A DNA stretch of 27,685 bases from a virus, in the IMG/VR virus record IMGVR_UViG_3300031576_000244, positions 1 through 27,685 of that record; one strand, given 5' to 3'. This document shows, in pieces, positions 6,643 to 13,211 of this stretch. The notes beneath the pieces are model-generated. The model saw only the letters and a list, made by a program, of their open reading frames with translations, was not told the origin of the DNA and searched no databases. The translations under genes and the position numbers were made by a program. Each line of letters opens with the position of its first letter. Position 1 is the stretch's first letter.

Positions 6643-6875
6643 TCCTGCACGAGTCGCCGCGCCCGCGCCATCGGCCAGTCGAGGAAGCCCACGTCGTAGG
6701 AGTGGCTGACGACAAGCGCCTCGACACGCTCGTACCAGTCGCCGACCTCCACGGCATCTCGGACGAAGACGTGATCCCGGGGCGTAAACGGTCGCCGCAG
6801 CTCCGCGCTACCGTCACTGAGCGTCACCCGGATACGAGGGCCATCCGGCCCGAGGCCATTATCTCCTGAGCTCAC
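6567..6875 (-). CDS. Tail assembly chaperone (gpG-like, 102 aa)
   Basis: Its role is to bind the tape measure protein and guide tail tube assembly. The start GTG at 6875 is chosen for a GGGAGGAGG ribosome site about 10 bases upstream and for its slight overlap with the gp10-like gene. The product includes RIRVTLSDGSAELRRPFTPR and GDWYERVEALVVSHSYDVGF, then an acidic/Pro-rich tail PPASAESSPEPSAV. It is the gene expected between the tail tube region and the tape measure. Near its end lies the run CCCCCCG, which would move ribosomes into the -1 frame. Family assignment rests on position, size and the overlap rather than strong motifs. Confidence 0.8.
   Translation of the reverse strand: MSSGDNGLGPDGPRIRVTLSDGSAELRRPFTPRDHVFVRDAVEVGDWYERVEALVVSHSYDVGFLDWPMARARRLVQEWQRASLEEALPPASAESSPEPSAV
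6606..6612 (-). promoter_or_regulatory. Predicted -1 ribosomal frameshift site CCCCCCG
   Basis: On the minus strand the codons of the first chaperone frame are CTC-CCC-CCG (6614-6606), so the slippery heptamer C-CCC-CCG is exactly in phase. After a -1 slip both Pro codons re-pair as CCC-CCC, and reading continues GGC-ATC-CGC-CGA in the frame of the downstream chaperone part. The site lies 39 bases before the zero-frame stop. Frameshifting at this gene pair is well established in siphoviruses; this specific heptamer is a prediction. Confidence 0.7.
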
Positions 6876-7284
6876 GTCTGACTGCCTCCTCCCACAGTGG
6901 TCGCGTCGCCTCGACGGCGCGATCGACGAACGGATTGGGTCGCGTCCGCCGGCCCGTGTCCAGACCGCGCGACGTGACGATGCGGTGACCCCGGATGACG
7001 AGATGGCGATGCGGCGCGGTCGGGCCAGCGAGCGCCGCACCGAGCGAGCGCCCGGCGAGGATCGCCTCGACGCCACGCAGCCGGGGCCGGCGGGCGCGGA
7101 CCGACCGCCGCAGGTTCCCGGTCCTGCCCTTCGGTGCGGCGGCGCGGATCGCACGCGCCGCGATGCGCGCGCCGACCATCGAGGCGCGCGCCCACGCCGT
7201 CTCGATCGCGCGCACGCCGTACTTGTCGAGTGCCCGGTAGGCGCCGTCGAGGCCGAGCGTCCGGATGATAAGGGTGGCCGACAT
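6859..7284 (-). CDS. HK97 gp10-like head-tail joining / tail completion protein (141 aa)
   Basis: The protein starts MSATLIIRTLGLDGAYRALD and continues with helix-rich ARASMVGARIAARAIRAAAP and the motif PKGRTGNLRRSVRARRPRLR. The motif 'P..TG.L..S.. ....' followed later by PNPFVDRAVEATRPLWEEAV is the hallmark of the HK97 gp10 family, in which the protein helps close the tail or join head and tail. Many Arg residues give a very basic protein. In most siphoviruses this gene precedes the tail tube; here it follows it, by 8 bases. Function is assigned by family resemblance. Confidence 0.8.
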   Translation of the reverse strand: MSATLIIRTLGLDGAYRALDKYGVRAIETAWARASMVGARIAARAIRAAAPKGRTGNLRRSVRARRPRLRGVEAILAGRSLGAALAGPTAPHRHLVIRGHRIVTSRGLDTGRRTRPNPFVDRAVEATRPLWEEAVRRELRR

Positions 7285-7292
7285 GTGGTCCT

Positions 7293-8282
7293 TTACGTGA
7301 TCGTGGCGTCGGCGTTGACCACAACGGCCTGGAGGTCCGTCAGGGCGGTCGTGTCGTACTGCGGCACGAGGACGAACTTCTCGACGCCGATGCCGTCGAC
7401 CTCGCTCTTCTCGTAAGCATCACCATCGTAGACGCCGTACAGATCGAGGTCGATCTTGTAGTTCGAGGCGCCGAGAGCTGCCCCGAGTGTCCGCACGCGG
7501 ACCTTGCGGACGGTCTTGGCGATCATCGCGTCGAGCTCGGTGTCGTTGCGGTAGTAGCGCGTGAACTCGTAGCGCCATGTCTTGGGCATCGTCCGCAGGA
7601 GCTCGGCTGCGAACGCCGTGTTGTTGAGCGTATCGAGGTACTTCCACTGGTTCTGGAGCGTGAAGCTCGCCTCGAGGACGTCGGTATCGGCGGTCGTGCC
7701 GATCGTCGTCGGGTCGATGTAGCTCTGTGTGCCCGTGCCGAGCGCCGAGACGGTCGTGCGGTCCGAGAGCGAGCCCGTGAAGGCCGAGATCTGCGACGCA
7801 CCTTCGGCCGAGTAGAGGACGCCGTCGAAGCTAACGGTGTCGCCCTTCGTCCAGCGGATAACGAGCTCCTCGCCGAGGCAGCCCTGAAGCTCCCACGCCG
7901 GGCGTGTCGCGCCGATGCTGTCGGTGTAGCCGAACTGCACCGTGGCCGACTTGATATCGTCCGAGGTGTGCGTCGGCAGGAACGTCCACGTCTTATCGGC
8001 CCCGGCGCCGGTGCCCGACGCGACGGCCTTGAGCATGACGTTGAACCACCAGATCGCGTCGGTGATCGTGAAGTCACCCGCGAAGCGCAGGATGTCGCGC
8101 TCGATGCCAGCGTACGAACGGAAGGCTTCGACGAACGACGCGCGCCGTTCGGACGGTCGGATCGTCGCGACCTTCTGTTCGTGGCTGCCCTCGGTGAAGT
8201 AGAGCAGTCTCGTTGGCGTCACGCCGGTCCCGCGTGTCGCCTCGAGCCCGGCGCGGGCCGACAGAAGCGTGCCTACGGCCAT
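7293..8282 (-). CDS. Major tail tube protein (329 aa)
   Basis: The tube protein polymerises as rings around the tape measure. The sequence MAVGTLLSARAGLEATRGTG, then PTRLLYFTEGSHEQKVATIR, fits the start of many siphovirus tube proteins, and later parts alternate beta strands with short helices (FAGDFTITDAIWWFNVMLKA, ATVQFGYTDSIGATRPAWEL, DADTDVLEASFTLQNQWKYL-like). The length is at the upper end for a single-domain tube protein, which may indicate an additional surface domain. It sits between small connector genes and the gp10/chaperone/tape genes, which is the usual neighbourhood. Confidence 0.8.
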   Translation of the reverse strand: MAVGTLLSARAGLEATRGTGVTPTRLLYFTEGSHEQKVATIRPSERRASFVEAFRSYAGIERDILRFAGDFTITDAIWWFNVMLKAVASGTGAGADKTWTFLPTHTSDDIKSATVQFGYTDSIGATRPAWELQGCLGEELVIRWTKGDTVSFDGVLYSAEGASQISAFTGSLSDRTTVSALGTGTQSYIDPTTIGTTADTDVLEASFTLQNQWKYLDTLNNTAFAAELLRTMPKTWRYEFTRYYRNDTELDAMIAKTVRKVRVRTLGAALGASNYKIDLDLYGVYDGDAYEKSEVDGIGVEKFVLVPQYDTTALTDLQAVVVNADATIT

Positions 8283-8285
8283 CTT

Positions 8286-8519
8286 CTAGGTCTCCTCTCC
8301 GGCCGCTGCCGGGCTCTCGCTGGACTGCTCTGCGGGTGGATCGTAGAAGTCGGCCACGTCGCCATCGAACTCGACGGCACCATCCCCGCTACCCTCGATC
8401 GTGAAGGCTCCGGTTCGCACCAGCCTGGCGGCCGTGCGTGCGTCGGTGCGCAGCGGCACCGCAGGGACGCCCTGGAGGAACCGCTCCGGGACCGGATAAA
8501 TGGTGGTCTTCTTGGCCAT
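8286..8519 (-). CDS. Small acidic phage protein next to tail tube (77 aa)
   Basis: The protein starts MAKKTTIYPVPERFLQGVPA and ends in an acidic, probably disordered tail (EQSSESPAAAGEET). The central part LRTDARTAARLVRTGAFTIE looks like a small folded segment, similar to short proteins found between connectors and tube genes in other siphoviruses, often called head fibre or connector accessory proteins without firm evidence. It begins 10 bases after the preceding gene and ends 3 bases before the tube gene. GAGCCTCG precedes the start, a weak ribosome site. No function can be assigned. Confidence 0.7.
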   Translation of the reverse strand: MAKKTTIYPVPERFLQGVPAVPLRTDARTAARLVRTGAFTIEGSGDGAVEFDGDVADFYDPPAEQSSESPAAAGEET

Positions 8520-8529
8520 CGAGGCTCCT

Positions 8530-8976
8530 TCAGGCTGCGGCCGTCACCGGCTCGCGCGTCTTGACCCAGACCATGAACTCCAGACCGTCGTAACGCGTCT
8601 CGGCATAGTCGAACTGGCGCACGGCGACGCTCCTGATCTCGGCCCAATCGACGTACGTCGAAAGCCCGAGCTGGACCTGGCCGACGACCGTGTCGAGGAA
8701 CGCCTTGCGCCACTTCGAGAGCGCAGTGAGGGAGGGACCGAGATCGCCCTCGGTGCGGTAGAAGCGGACCGGCCAGCGCTGGACCGAGTGGCGCACGCCA
8801 CCCGGTCCCCATTCGAGGTCCTCCTCCGGCGGGTGGACGATGAGCGCCGGCGTCGCCCCGATCTGGGCCGGCGGCTCGACCGTCGTCAGCGCCAGCGCAT
8901 CCTCGCTGGCCGGTGTCGCCGCGGTCGCGAAGCGAGCCCGGATGGCCTCGCCGATGGCCTCGTAATCGAGCGCCAT
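8530..8976 (-). CDS. Tail terminator / neck protein candidate (148 aa)
   Basis: The ATG at 8976 follows directly after the connector stop (TAG-ATG), so the two are coupled. The protein (MALDYEAIGEAIRARFATAA, then PALIVHPPEEDLEWGPGGVR and QRWPVRFYRTEGDLGPSLTA) has the alpha-beta order and length of small tail terminator or tail-completion proteins that cap the tail and bind the connector. The sequence motif is not decisive. Its place between the connector and the tail tube supports the call. Confidence 0.6.
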   Translation of the reverse strand: MALDYEAIGEAIRARFATAATPASEDALALTTVEPPAQIGATPALIVHPPEEDLEWGPGGVRHSVQRWPVRFYRTEGDLGPSLTALSKWRKAFLDTVVGQVQLGLSTYVDWAEIRSVAVRQFDYAETRYDGLEFMVWVKTREPVTAAA

Positions 8977-9876
8977 CTAGGCGACCCTCACGACGCGGTA
9001 CCAGTCGAGCTTCTCGCGCTCCTCGGGCGAGACCCAGCGCAGGATACGCGCCCCGAAGTCCTCGGATCCGAGTGCCGTCGCGACGCCTGAGCCGCGTGCC
9101 TGGTAGCGCCTGATGACGGCATTGACGGCGAGGCCAGCGATGTCCGCCGGCACGCTCGCCCAGCCCAGCGCACCGGTGAGTCGGACGACGTTGTAGCCAA
9201 CGTAGAACTGCGGCACGGCACCCGTCGGGTTGTCGCGGATGACGATCCGCGTCGCCGGCCAGCCGCTATCGCGCTCATGGGCCGTCGGCCGCAGGAACCA
9301 GTCGGCTGCGGCCGCGGTCGTGTACGTGCCGCCAGTTTCGGGCTGGCTCGTCGTCGCGACTTCGAGCGTCGTGAGCGTTGCGATGCCCTGCGGCACCCAC
9401 AGCGTCCGACTCACGGTCGCGACATCGAACAGGAACGTCGAGCTGCCCGACAGCGGCGAGCGCACGAAGCGCCGGCTTGTGTAGCCCTGGATATCCGTCG
9501 TCGCCTCGGCGATGAACTCCAAGAGGAGTTCCTGATCGTTCGCCGAGACGGTACCAGTCAACCGTTGCGTGACGTCGTACAGCGAGCAGATGCGGCCGGC
9601 TTCCTCGGAACCGACCTGGAAGGCGGTCGCCCAGTCCGAGGCGGTCGTCCCGGCCGCATTCTCGAAGCGCGTCCGGTACCACGTCGAGCTCGTGCCGTCG
9701 GCGTCGTAATAGGTGTAGAGGCGCGTGCCCGAGACGAGGGCTACCGTTCCGTCGTCGGCGAAGGGTCCCGCCTCCGCGGTGCCCGACTGGACCTGGATGA
9801 CGGCACCCGCGCCATAGGCACCAGCATTGAGCAACTCATCCGCATTCTCGGCCGTGAGCTTGAGTTGATTGGGCAT
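8977..9876 (-). CDS. Head-tail connector (gp6-like) with N-terminal beta-sandwich domain (299 aa)
   Basis: Residues from about 95 onward carry the gp6-like connector pattern: YDVTQRLTGTVSANDQELLL, EFIAEATTDIQGYTSRRFVR, then a beta region and a C-terminal helical part AGLAVNAVIRRYQARGSGVA with SPEEREKLDWYRVVRVA at the end. This family forms the ring between portal and tail. The first 90 residues (AGAVIQVQSGTAEAGPFADD, LYTYYDADGTSSTWYRTRFE) resemble a fibronectin type III-like domain, an unusual fusion for a connector and possibly exposed on the neck. The ATG overlaps the stop of the repeat-protein gene (TGATG). Confidence 0.8.
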   Translation of the reverse strand: MPNQLKLTAENADELLNAGAYGAGAVIQVQSGTAEAGPFADDGTVALVSGTRLYTYYDADGTSSTWYRTRFENAAGTTASDWATAFQVGSEEAGRICSLYDVTQRLTGTVSANDQELLLEFIAEATTDIQGYTSRRFVRSPLSGSSTFLFDVATVSRTLWVPQGIATLTTLEVATTSQPETGGTYTTAAAADWFLRPTAHERDSGWPATRIVIRDNPTGAVPQFYVGYNVVRLTGALGWASVPADIAGLAVNAVIRRYQARGSGVATALGSEDFGARILRWVSPEEREKLDWYRVVRVA

Positions 9877-11054
9877 CAGGACTCCGGTGTCTGATGTGAG
9901 GCTGTCGCTTTCGGAACCGAATGTGAGGCTGTCGCTTTCGGAACCGAATGGCTGGCGTCGGCACCCGGTGTCACATGACCGGCCGTGCCACCCGGCGGCT
10001 GGCCACCCACGCCACCGAGACCAGTGACGATGGCCGAGACGACATCGCTGAGACCGAGGGCATCGGCCACTGAACGGACCAGCGTCAGGACCCGGACGAC
10101 GGCATCGCTGAGGCCGAGGCTGTCCGAGAGCGTTCGAACTGCGGTCATGCTCCGCGTCACGCTGTCCGTGAGCCCGAGGCTGTCCGCCGTCGTCCGTAGA
10201 AACGTTCCCGTCCGGCTCGCGCTGTCCGTCAGCCCGAGGCTGTCGGCCACCGAGCGGCCTAGCGTCAGGGTGCGGGCGACGCTGTCGCTGAGCCCCACGC
10301 TATCGGTCAGGGACCGCAGATACGTCCCTGTCCGGACGAGGCTGTCAGTGAGCGTCAGCGCGTCGGCCGCGGTCCGATTGAACGTGCCCGTTCTCGTCAA
10401 CGAGTCCGTCAACGCGAGCGCATCGGTCAACGAGCGGACGATGACCTTGATGCCCGCGACCGTCTCGCTGAAGCCGAGGCTGTCGGCCGCCGTGCGCAGG
10501 AACGTGCCCGTGCGCGTGAGCGTATCCGCCAGCGTCAGTGCATCGGTCGTCGTCCGGTTAAACGTGCCCGTCCGCGTCGGGCTATCGGCAAGGCCGAGGC
10601 TGTCCGAAAGGGAGCGGACTGCGGTCAGGACCCGGGCGACGCTGTCAGCGAGGCCGAGGCTGTCCGAGAGCGTGCGCAGGAACGTCCCCGTCCGGCTCGG
10701 GCTATCGGCGAGCGTCAGACTGTCGGCCGACGTTCGGCTGAATGTCCCCGTCCGGCTCGGGCTATCGGCGAGCGTCAGACTGTCGGCCGACGTTCGGCTG
10801 AATGTCCCCGTCCGCGCCGGGCTGTCCGCGAGTCCGAGGCTGTCGGCGAGGGTCCGCAGGAACGTTCCGGTTCGCGTGACAGCATCGGCCAGCGTCAGCG
10901 TGTCACCCGAAGTCCGGCTGAATGTCCCGGTACGGACGAGGCTGTCGGCCAGCGCGAGGCTGTCGGAGACCGTCCGCTCGATAGGACCGGCCGAAGGCTG
11001 AACGTAGCGCCGCGGCGGCTGCGGATGGGGCGGATGCCGGAAGAGGCCGGGCAC
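9876..11054 (-). CDS. Repeat protein, about 16 tandem 20-residue units (392 aa)
   Basis: GTG at 11054 follows an AAAGGAGCG ribosome site. After a Pro-rich N-terminus (MPGLFRHPPHPQPPRRYVQP), residues 28-347 form about 16 tandem units with the consensus xADSLxLxDSxxRTGTFxRT. The regular hydrophobic/Thr spacing suggests a beta-solenoid or a stacked-strand rod. The units differ from each other except for units 4 and 5, which are nearly identical at DNA level (10681-10800). The C-terminus has Gly/Pro-rich sequence and a second small repeat, ASHSVPKAT, which occurs about twice. It lies just upstream of the connector and could be a head- or neck-attached fibre; that is inference from composition. 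Unit number may vary among relatives. Confidence 0.75.
   Translation of the reverse strand: MPGLFRHPPHPQPPRRYVQPSAGPIERTVSDSLALADSLVRTGTFSRTSGDTLTLADAVTRTGTFLRTLADSLGLADSPARTGTFSRTSADSLTLADSPSRTGTFSRTSADSLTLADSPSRTGTFLRTLSDSLGLADSVARVLTAVRSLSDSLGLADSPTRTGTFNRTTTDALTLADTLTRTGTFLRTAADSLGFSETVAGIKVIVRSLTDALALTDSLTRTGTFNRTAADALTLTDSLVRTGTYLRSLTDSVGLSDSVARTLTLGRSVADSLGLTDSASRTGTFLRTTADSLGLTDSVTRSMTAVRTLSDSLGLSDAVVRVLTLVRSVADALGLSDVVSAIVTGLGGVGGQPPGGTAGHVTPGADASHSVPKATASHSVPKATASHQTPES
9898..9950. repeat. 27-bp tandem repeat, two copies, in the repeat-protein C-terminus
   Basis: The unit GAGGCTGTCGCTTTCGGAAC plus seven further bases occurs at 9898-9924 and again from 9925 to 9950 without change apart from the cut end. 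It encodes the nine-residue unit ASHSVPKAT on the minus strand. Being a multiple of three it keeps the frame. It looks like a recent slippage duplication near the end of the gene. Confidence 0.85.
10014..10973. repeat. Tandem 60-bp repeat array encoding 20-residue units
   Basis: About 16 units of 60 bp run without spacer inside the repeat-protein gene. Lines 10681-10740 and 10741-10800 differ at one base, while other units differ at many positions, so one unit was duplicated recently in an otherwise old array. There are no unique spacers, so it is not a CRISPR array. Confidence 0.85.
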
Positions 11055-11064
11055 GGCCGCTCCT

Positions 11065-11289
11065 TTAGATCACTGCGAAAGCACTGATCTCGTCAGCCTC
11101 GAAGCCGACCGTCAACGATCCAGCTTCGAGCTCGTAGCGCACCTCGGTATCACCGTACGGGAAGACGGCTCGCGCGACGGCGTTGGTGAAGACATGCTGG
11201 TGGCCATCGTGGCTGACGGTGATACTCGCCAGCGTCACACCCAAGGTGATCGGCCCGGCCGGTGTCACGAGCGTCGTCGGCAGCGGCAT
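11065..11289 (-). CDS. Small beta-rich structural protein (74 aa)
   Basis: The start ATG at 11289 is fixed by a TGATG overlap with the stop of the 165-residue gene. The frame is open well upstream, but that part is a His/Arg/Gly-rich shadow. The product MPLPTTLVTPAGPITLGVTL then VSHDGHQHVFTNAVARAVFP is beta-rich, with a DGHQH cluster and an acidic C-terminal half ending EADEISAFAVI. No family is recognised. Its neighbours are all probable virion proteins, so a structural or head-decoration role is likely but unproven. Confidence 0.65.
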   Translation of the reverse strand: MPLPTTLVTPAGPITLGVTLASITVSHDGHQHVFTNAVARAVFPYGDTEVRYELEAGSLTVGFEADEISAFAVI

Positions 11290-11786
11290 CACGTATGCTC
11301 GAGGTATGTGAGCGTCGCGTTCCAGCCGGTCAAAGTTGTGGGTGTGCCCCGCAGCTTGACGATGACGGCCTGGTCCGGCCCCAGGATGAGGCGCTCCTCT
11401 GGCGTCGGCACCCACAACCAGCCATTCAGGTTGTTGAAGCCCTCGGCATGGACCGTCGTCACCGCCCCGGCGCCTTCGGCCGAGGCATCCGTGCCGGCCG
11501 TCGCCGCCGCGCCGGCCGTGCCGCCGGCGATAGCCGAGGCGGCCGCGCCGATGATGTGCGGCGTTGGCGTCGTCGCGGTGTACGTGCCGAAGGCCGTAAC
11601 CTTGCGGGCCAGGATCGCGCCGAGCTGCTGGCTCGTCTCGGTCTCGTTCTGGCTGATCGTGGCGCGAACGACCTCGAGCAGCGAGCCGGCCGTGCCCCAT
11701 GCCGCGGCAGCGTGAACGATGACGAGCGTCGCATCGGCGACGATGGTCACGTTCTCCATGACGACGGTGAAGCTGGGTACGGCCAT
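11289..11786 (-). CDS. Predicted virion structural protein (165 aa)
   Basis: The protein starts MAVPSFTVVMENVTIVADAT. The first 60 residues are mixed alpha/beta, the middle is Ala/Gly-rich (AAASAIAGGTAGAAATAGTD), and the C-terminal part LNGWLWVPTPEERLILGPDQ with KLRGTPTTLTGWNATLTYLE is beta-rich. This last pattern (aromatic WLW, GPDQA, LRGTPTT) resembles beta-sandwich proteins that decorate phage capsids. It begins 9 bases after the preceding gene and overlaps the next by TGATG. Its function is inferred from context only. Confidence 0.65.
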   Translation of the reverse strand: MAVPSFTVVMENVTIVADATLVIVHAAAAWGTAGSLLEVVRATISQNETETSQQLGAILARKVTAFGTYTATTPTPHIIGAAASAIAGGTAGAAATAGTDASAEGAGAVTTVHAEGFNNLNGWLWVPTPEERLILGPDQAVIVKLRGTPTTLTGWNATLTYLEHT

Positions 11787-11795
11787 CGGGCTACC

Positions 11796-12407
11796 TCAGT
11801 GAGCGAGGAGTTGGGGGTAGGGTGTGGACCGCGGGACGGCGGCGACGGCGACAAACTCGGTGATGTTCTCCGTAAACGTGACATACGAGTCGCCCGAGGC
11901 CGCGGCGGTCGGGCCATCGATCGAGATGATCTCGTTCGCGCCGGCCCCGCCGCACGCGCCGACGCAATCGAAATGGACCTCGAGGACGATCCAGTCGCCG
12001 TCTGCGAACGCGGTCGATGTAGGCGTTGCCGTCCAGTTCCGGACCGCGCCGGGCGATCCCACAGCGAGCTCCACGCCGTCGGCATGGTTGGCATTGGCCT
12101 GCGCGACGACATCGCTGATGAACGAGCCGCTGTTGTCGTAGCGCGCCACGATCGCCGCGAAGCCGCGATTATCGGCCATCGCGACTTCCCAACCCCACCA
12201 GTTGAAGGTGATCGTCCCGGAGCAGGTGAAGGCATTGACGCGGTAGACCCAGCGGGTCGTGTGCAACTCATGGTCCACCGCCGGGTCGCCCATGAGTTCG
12301 CCGAGGCCGACCTGCGCCGCGCCGCGCGTCGTCGAGAAGTCCCGCACGGTGAACGCGAACGGTTCCGTCGCCGGCGTCGTGTTCCGCAAGAACAGCTGCG
12401 TCGCCAT
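11796..12407 (-). CDS. Predicted virion structural protein, beta-sandwich type (203 aa)
   Basis: The ATG at 12407 follows directly on the stop of the preceding gene (TAG-ATG). The sequence MATQLFLRNTTPATEPFAFT, then TFNWWGWEVAMADNRGFAAI, WIVLEVHFDCVGACGGAGAN and ISIDGPTAAASGDSYVTFTE is beta-rich and contains an FDCVGAC pair of Cys that could form a disulphide or bind metal. It resembles jelly-roll or carbohydrate-binding-like surface proteins. No enzymatic motif is seen. It lies within a run of small structural genes between capsid and connector. Confidence 0.7.
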   Translation of the reverse strand: MATQLFLRNTTPATEPFAFTVRDFSTTRGAAQVGLGELMGDPAVDHELHTTRWVYRVNAFTCSGTITFNWWGWEVAMADNRGFAAIVARYDNSGSFISDVVAQANANHADGVELAVGSPGAVRNWTATPTSTAFADGDWIVLEVHFDCVGACGGAGANEIISIDGPTAAASGDSYVTFTENITEFVAVAAVPRSTPYPQLLAH

Positions 12408-12647
12408 CTAGCAACCGCAATCCCGCGAACGACGCCACGGCCGCCAGTTCGGCCGCTCGGCGTTCCAGTCAGTCAGCGGCCAGCCCCAGCGCAGCCACCA
12501 CCACCAACGGCGCCAGAGGTGGGTCTGGGCCGTGTCGAGGCGCTGGGCGTGATCGCTGACATCGAGCCGCAACTGGCGGACCTGCGCCCAGAGGCTCCAA
12601 ATGACGACCTCCGCCTCCTCGATCGAGCGGACGCGCGGCGGATCCAT
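12408..12647 (-). CDS. Trp-rich small protein (79 aa)
   Basis: The protein starts MDPPRVRSIEEAEVVIWSLW, has a helical part AQVRQLRLDVSDHAQRLDTA and then a Trp/Arg-rich region HLWRRWWWWLRWGWPLTDWN followed by PNWRPWRRSRDCGC. A run of four Trp and about eleven Trp in all is extreme for a protein of 79 residues. The N-terminal half could be a short coiled coil and the Trp/Arg part membrane-binding. It shares its junctions with structural genes. No family is recognised. Confidence 0.6.
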   Translation of the reverse strand: MDPPRVRSIEEAEVVIWSLWAQVRQLRLDVSDHAQRLDTAQTHLWRRWWWWLRWGWPLTDWNAERPNWRPWRRSRDCGC

Positions 12648-12659
12648 CGTCGCGCCCTG

Positions 12660-12983
12660 CTAACTGACGACTAGGCGCGCCTCGGCGCGGTCGAGCGTCC
12701 GGATGCGGTTGGCGAAGTTGACGAGTGTCAGCTCGATCAGGCCGCCGCCGCCCGGCGGATCAGGCCACGACGGTGTGGCGGCCAGCGTCATCGTCGCCGT
12801 GCCATCGACGACGCGCCGGTACTGCGCCAGATCGACGTCGGCATCCTCGATGTCGAAGACGTCCTGGCGCACCCAGACTGAGCCCGATCTCGGCGGCTCG
12901 CCCTCGACCGTCACCTCGTAGCTCATGCTCGTCGCGCCCGCCGGCCAGACGACCTCGGCGGGTCCGGTGATCTTCATTGTCAT
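12660..12983 (-). CDS. Predicted beta-sandwich structural protein (107 aa)
   Basis: The ATG at 12983 is preceded by GGGCGAGGTACC, a reasonable ribosome site, and the region 12984-13043 upstream holds no gene. The protein MTMKITGPAEVVWPAGATSM, SYEVTVEGEPPRSGSVWVRQ looks like an immunoglobulin-like or fibronectin-like beta domain. The second half GGGGLIELTLVNFANRIRTL ends in a helix. Ig-like domains are common on phage capsid surfaces and tails. Assignment is from secondary-structure pattern only. Confidence 0.65.
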   Translation of the reverse strand: MTMKITGPAEVVWPAGATSMSYEVTVEGEPPRSGSVWVRQDVFDIEDADVDLAQYRRVVDGTATMTLAATPSWPDPPGGGGLIELTLVNFANRIRTLDRAEARLVVS

Positions 12984-13043
12984 GGTACCTCGCCCTTGAA
13001 ATGAGGGATCGTACTTTAGGCTGGCCGCACCTTCGGTCGCTAT

Positions 13044-13211
13044 CTAGACCGCGTCTCGTATCTCGAAGCGGTCGTCGAGCGAGCGGTTGACGGTGCGGGC
13101 CAACGAGCCACAGGCCGGGCACGGCCGCCGCCGGCGCTCGCTGAGAAGACGGCCGCAGGATGAGCAGGCGGTAGTCTGGCGGGGAGGCAGAAGACGTCGC
13201 AGCCAGCTCAA
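13044..13211 (-). CDS. Zinc-ribbon protein, 55 aa, TTG start
   Basis: A TTG at 13211-13209 overlaps the stop of the preceding gene as TTGA, and the frame runs 55 residues to TAG at 13044. The protein starts MSWLRRLLPPRQTTACSSCG and continues LLSERRRRPCPACGSLARTV. The pairs C16/C19 and C31/C34 form a classical four-Cys zinc ribbon. The small size and basic linker suggest nucleic-acid or protein binding. It is too short for many gene finders and uses a rare start, but the stop/start overlap and the four Cys support it. Confidence 0.7.
   Translation of the reverse strand: MSWLRRLLPPRQTTACSSCGRLLSERRRRPCPACGSLARTVNRSLDDRFEIRDAV

Noticed and set aside
10014-10973. Repeats taken as a possible CRISPR array
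   Set aside because: Units are contiguous 60-bp coding repeats without unique spacers.
9985-11001. Plus-strand repetitive frame of 338 codons opposite the repeat protein
   Set aside because: The periodic 60-bp repeat keeps several frames open; the minus frame has the ribosome site, the coupled start with the connector and the plausible protein pattern.
11065-11700. Long version of the 74-residue gene (211 codons)
   Set aside because: The N-terminal two thirds are His/Arg/Gly-rich shadow of the 165-residue gene; the TGATG overlap at 11289 fixes the real start.
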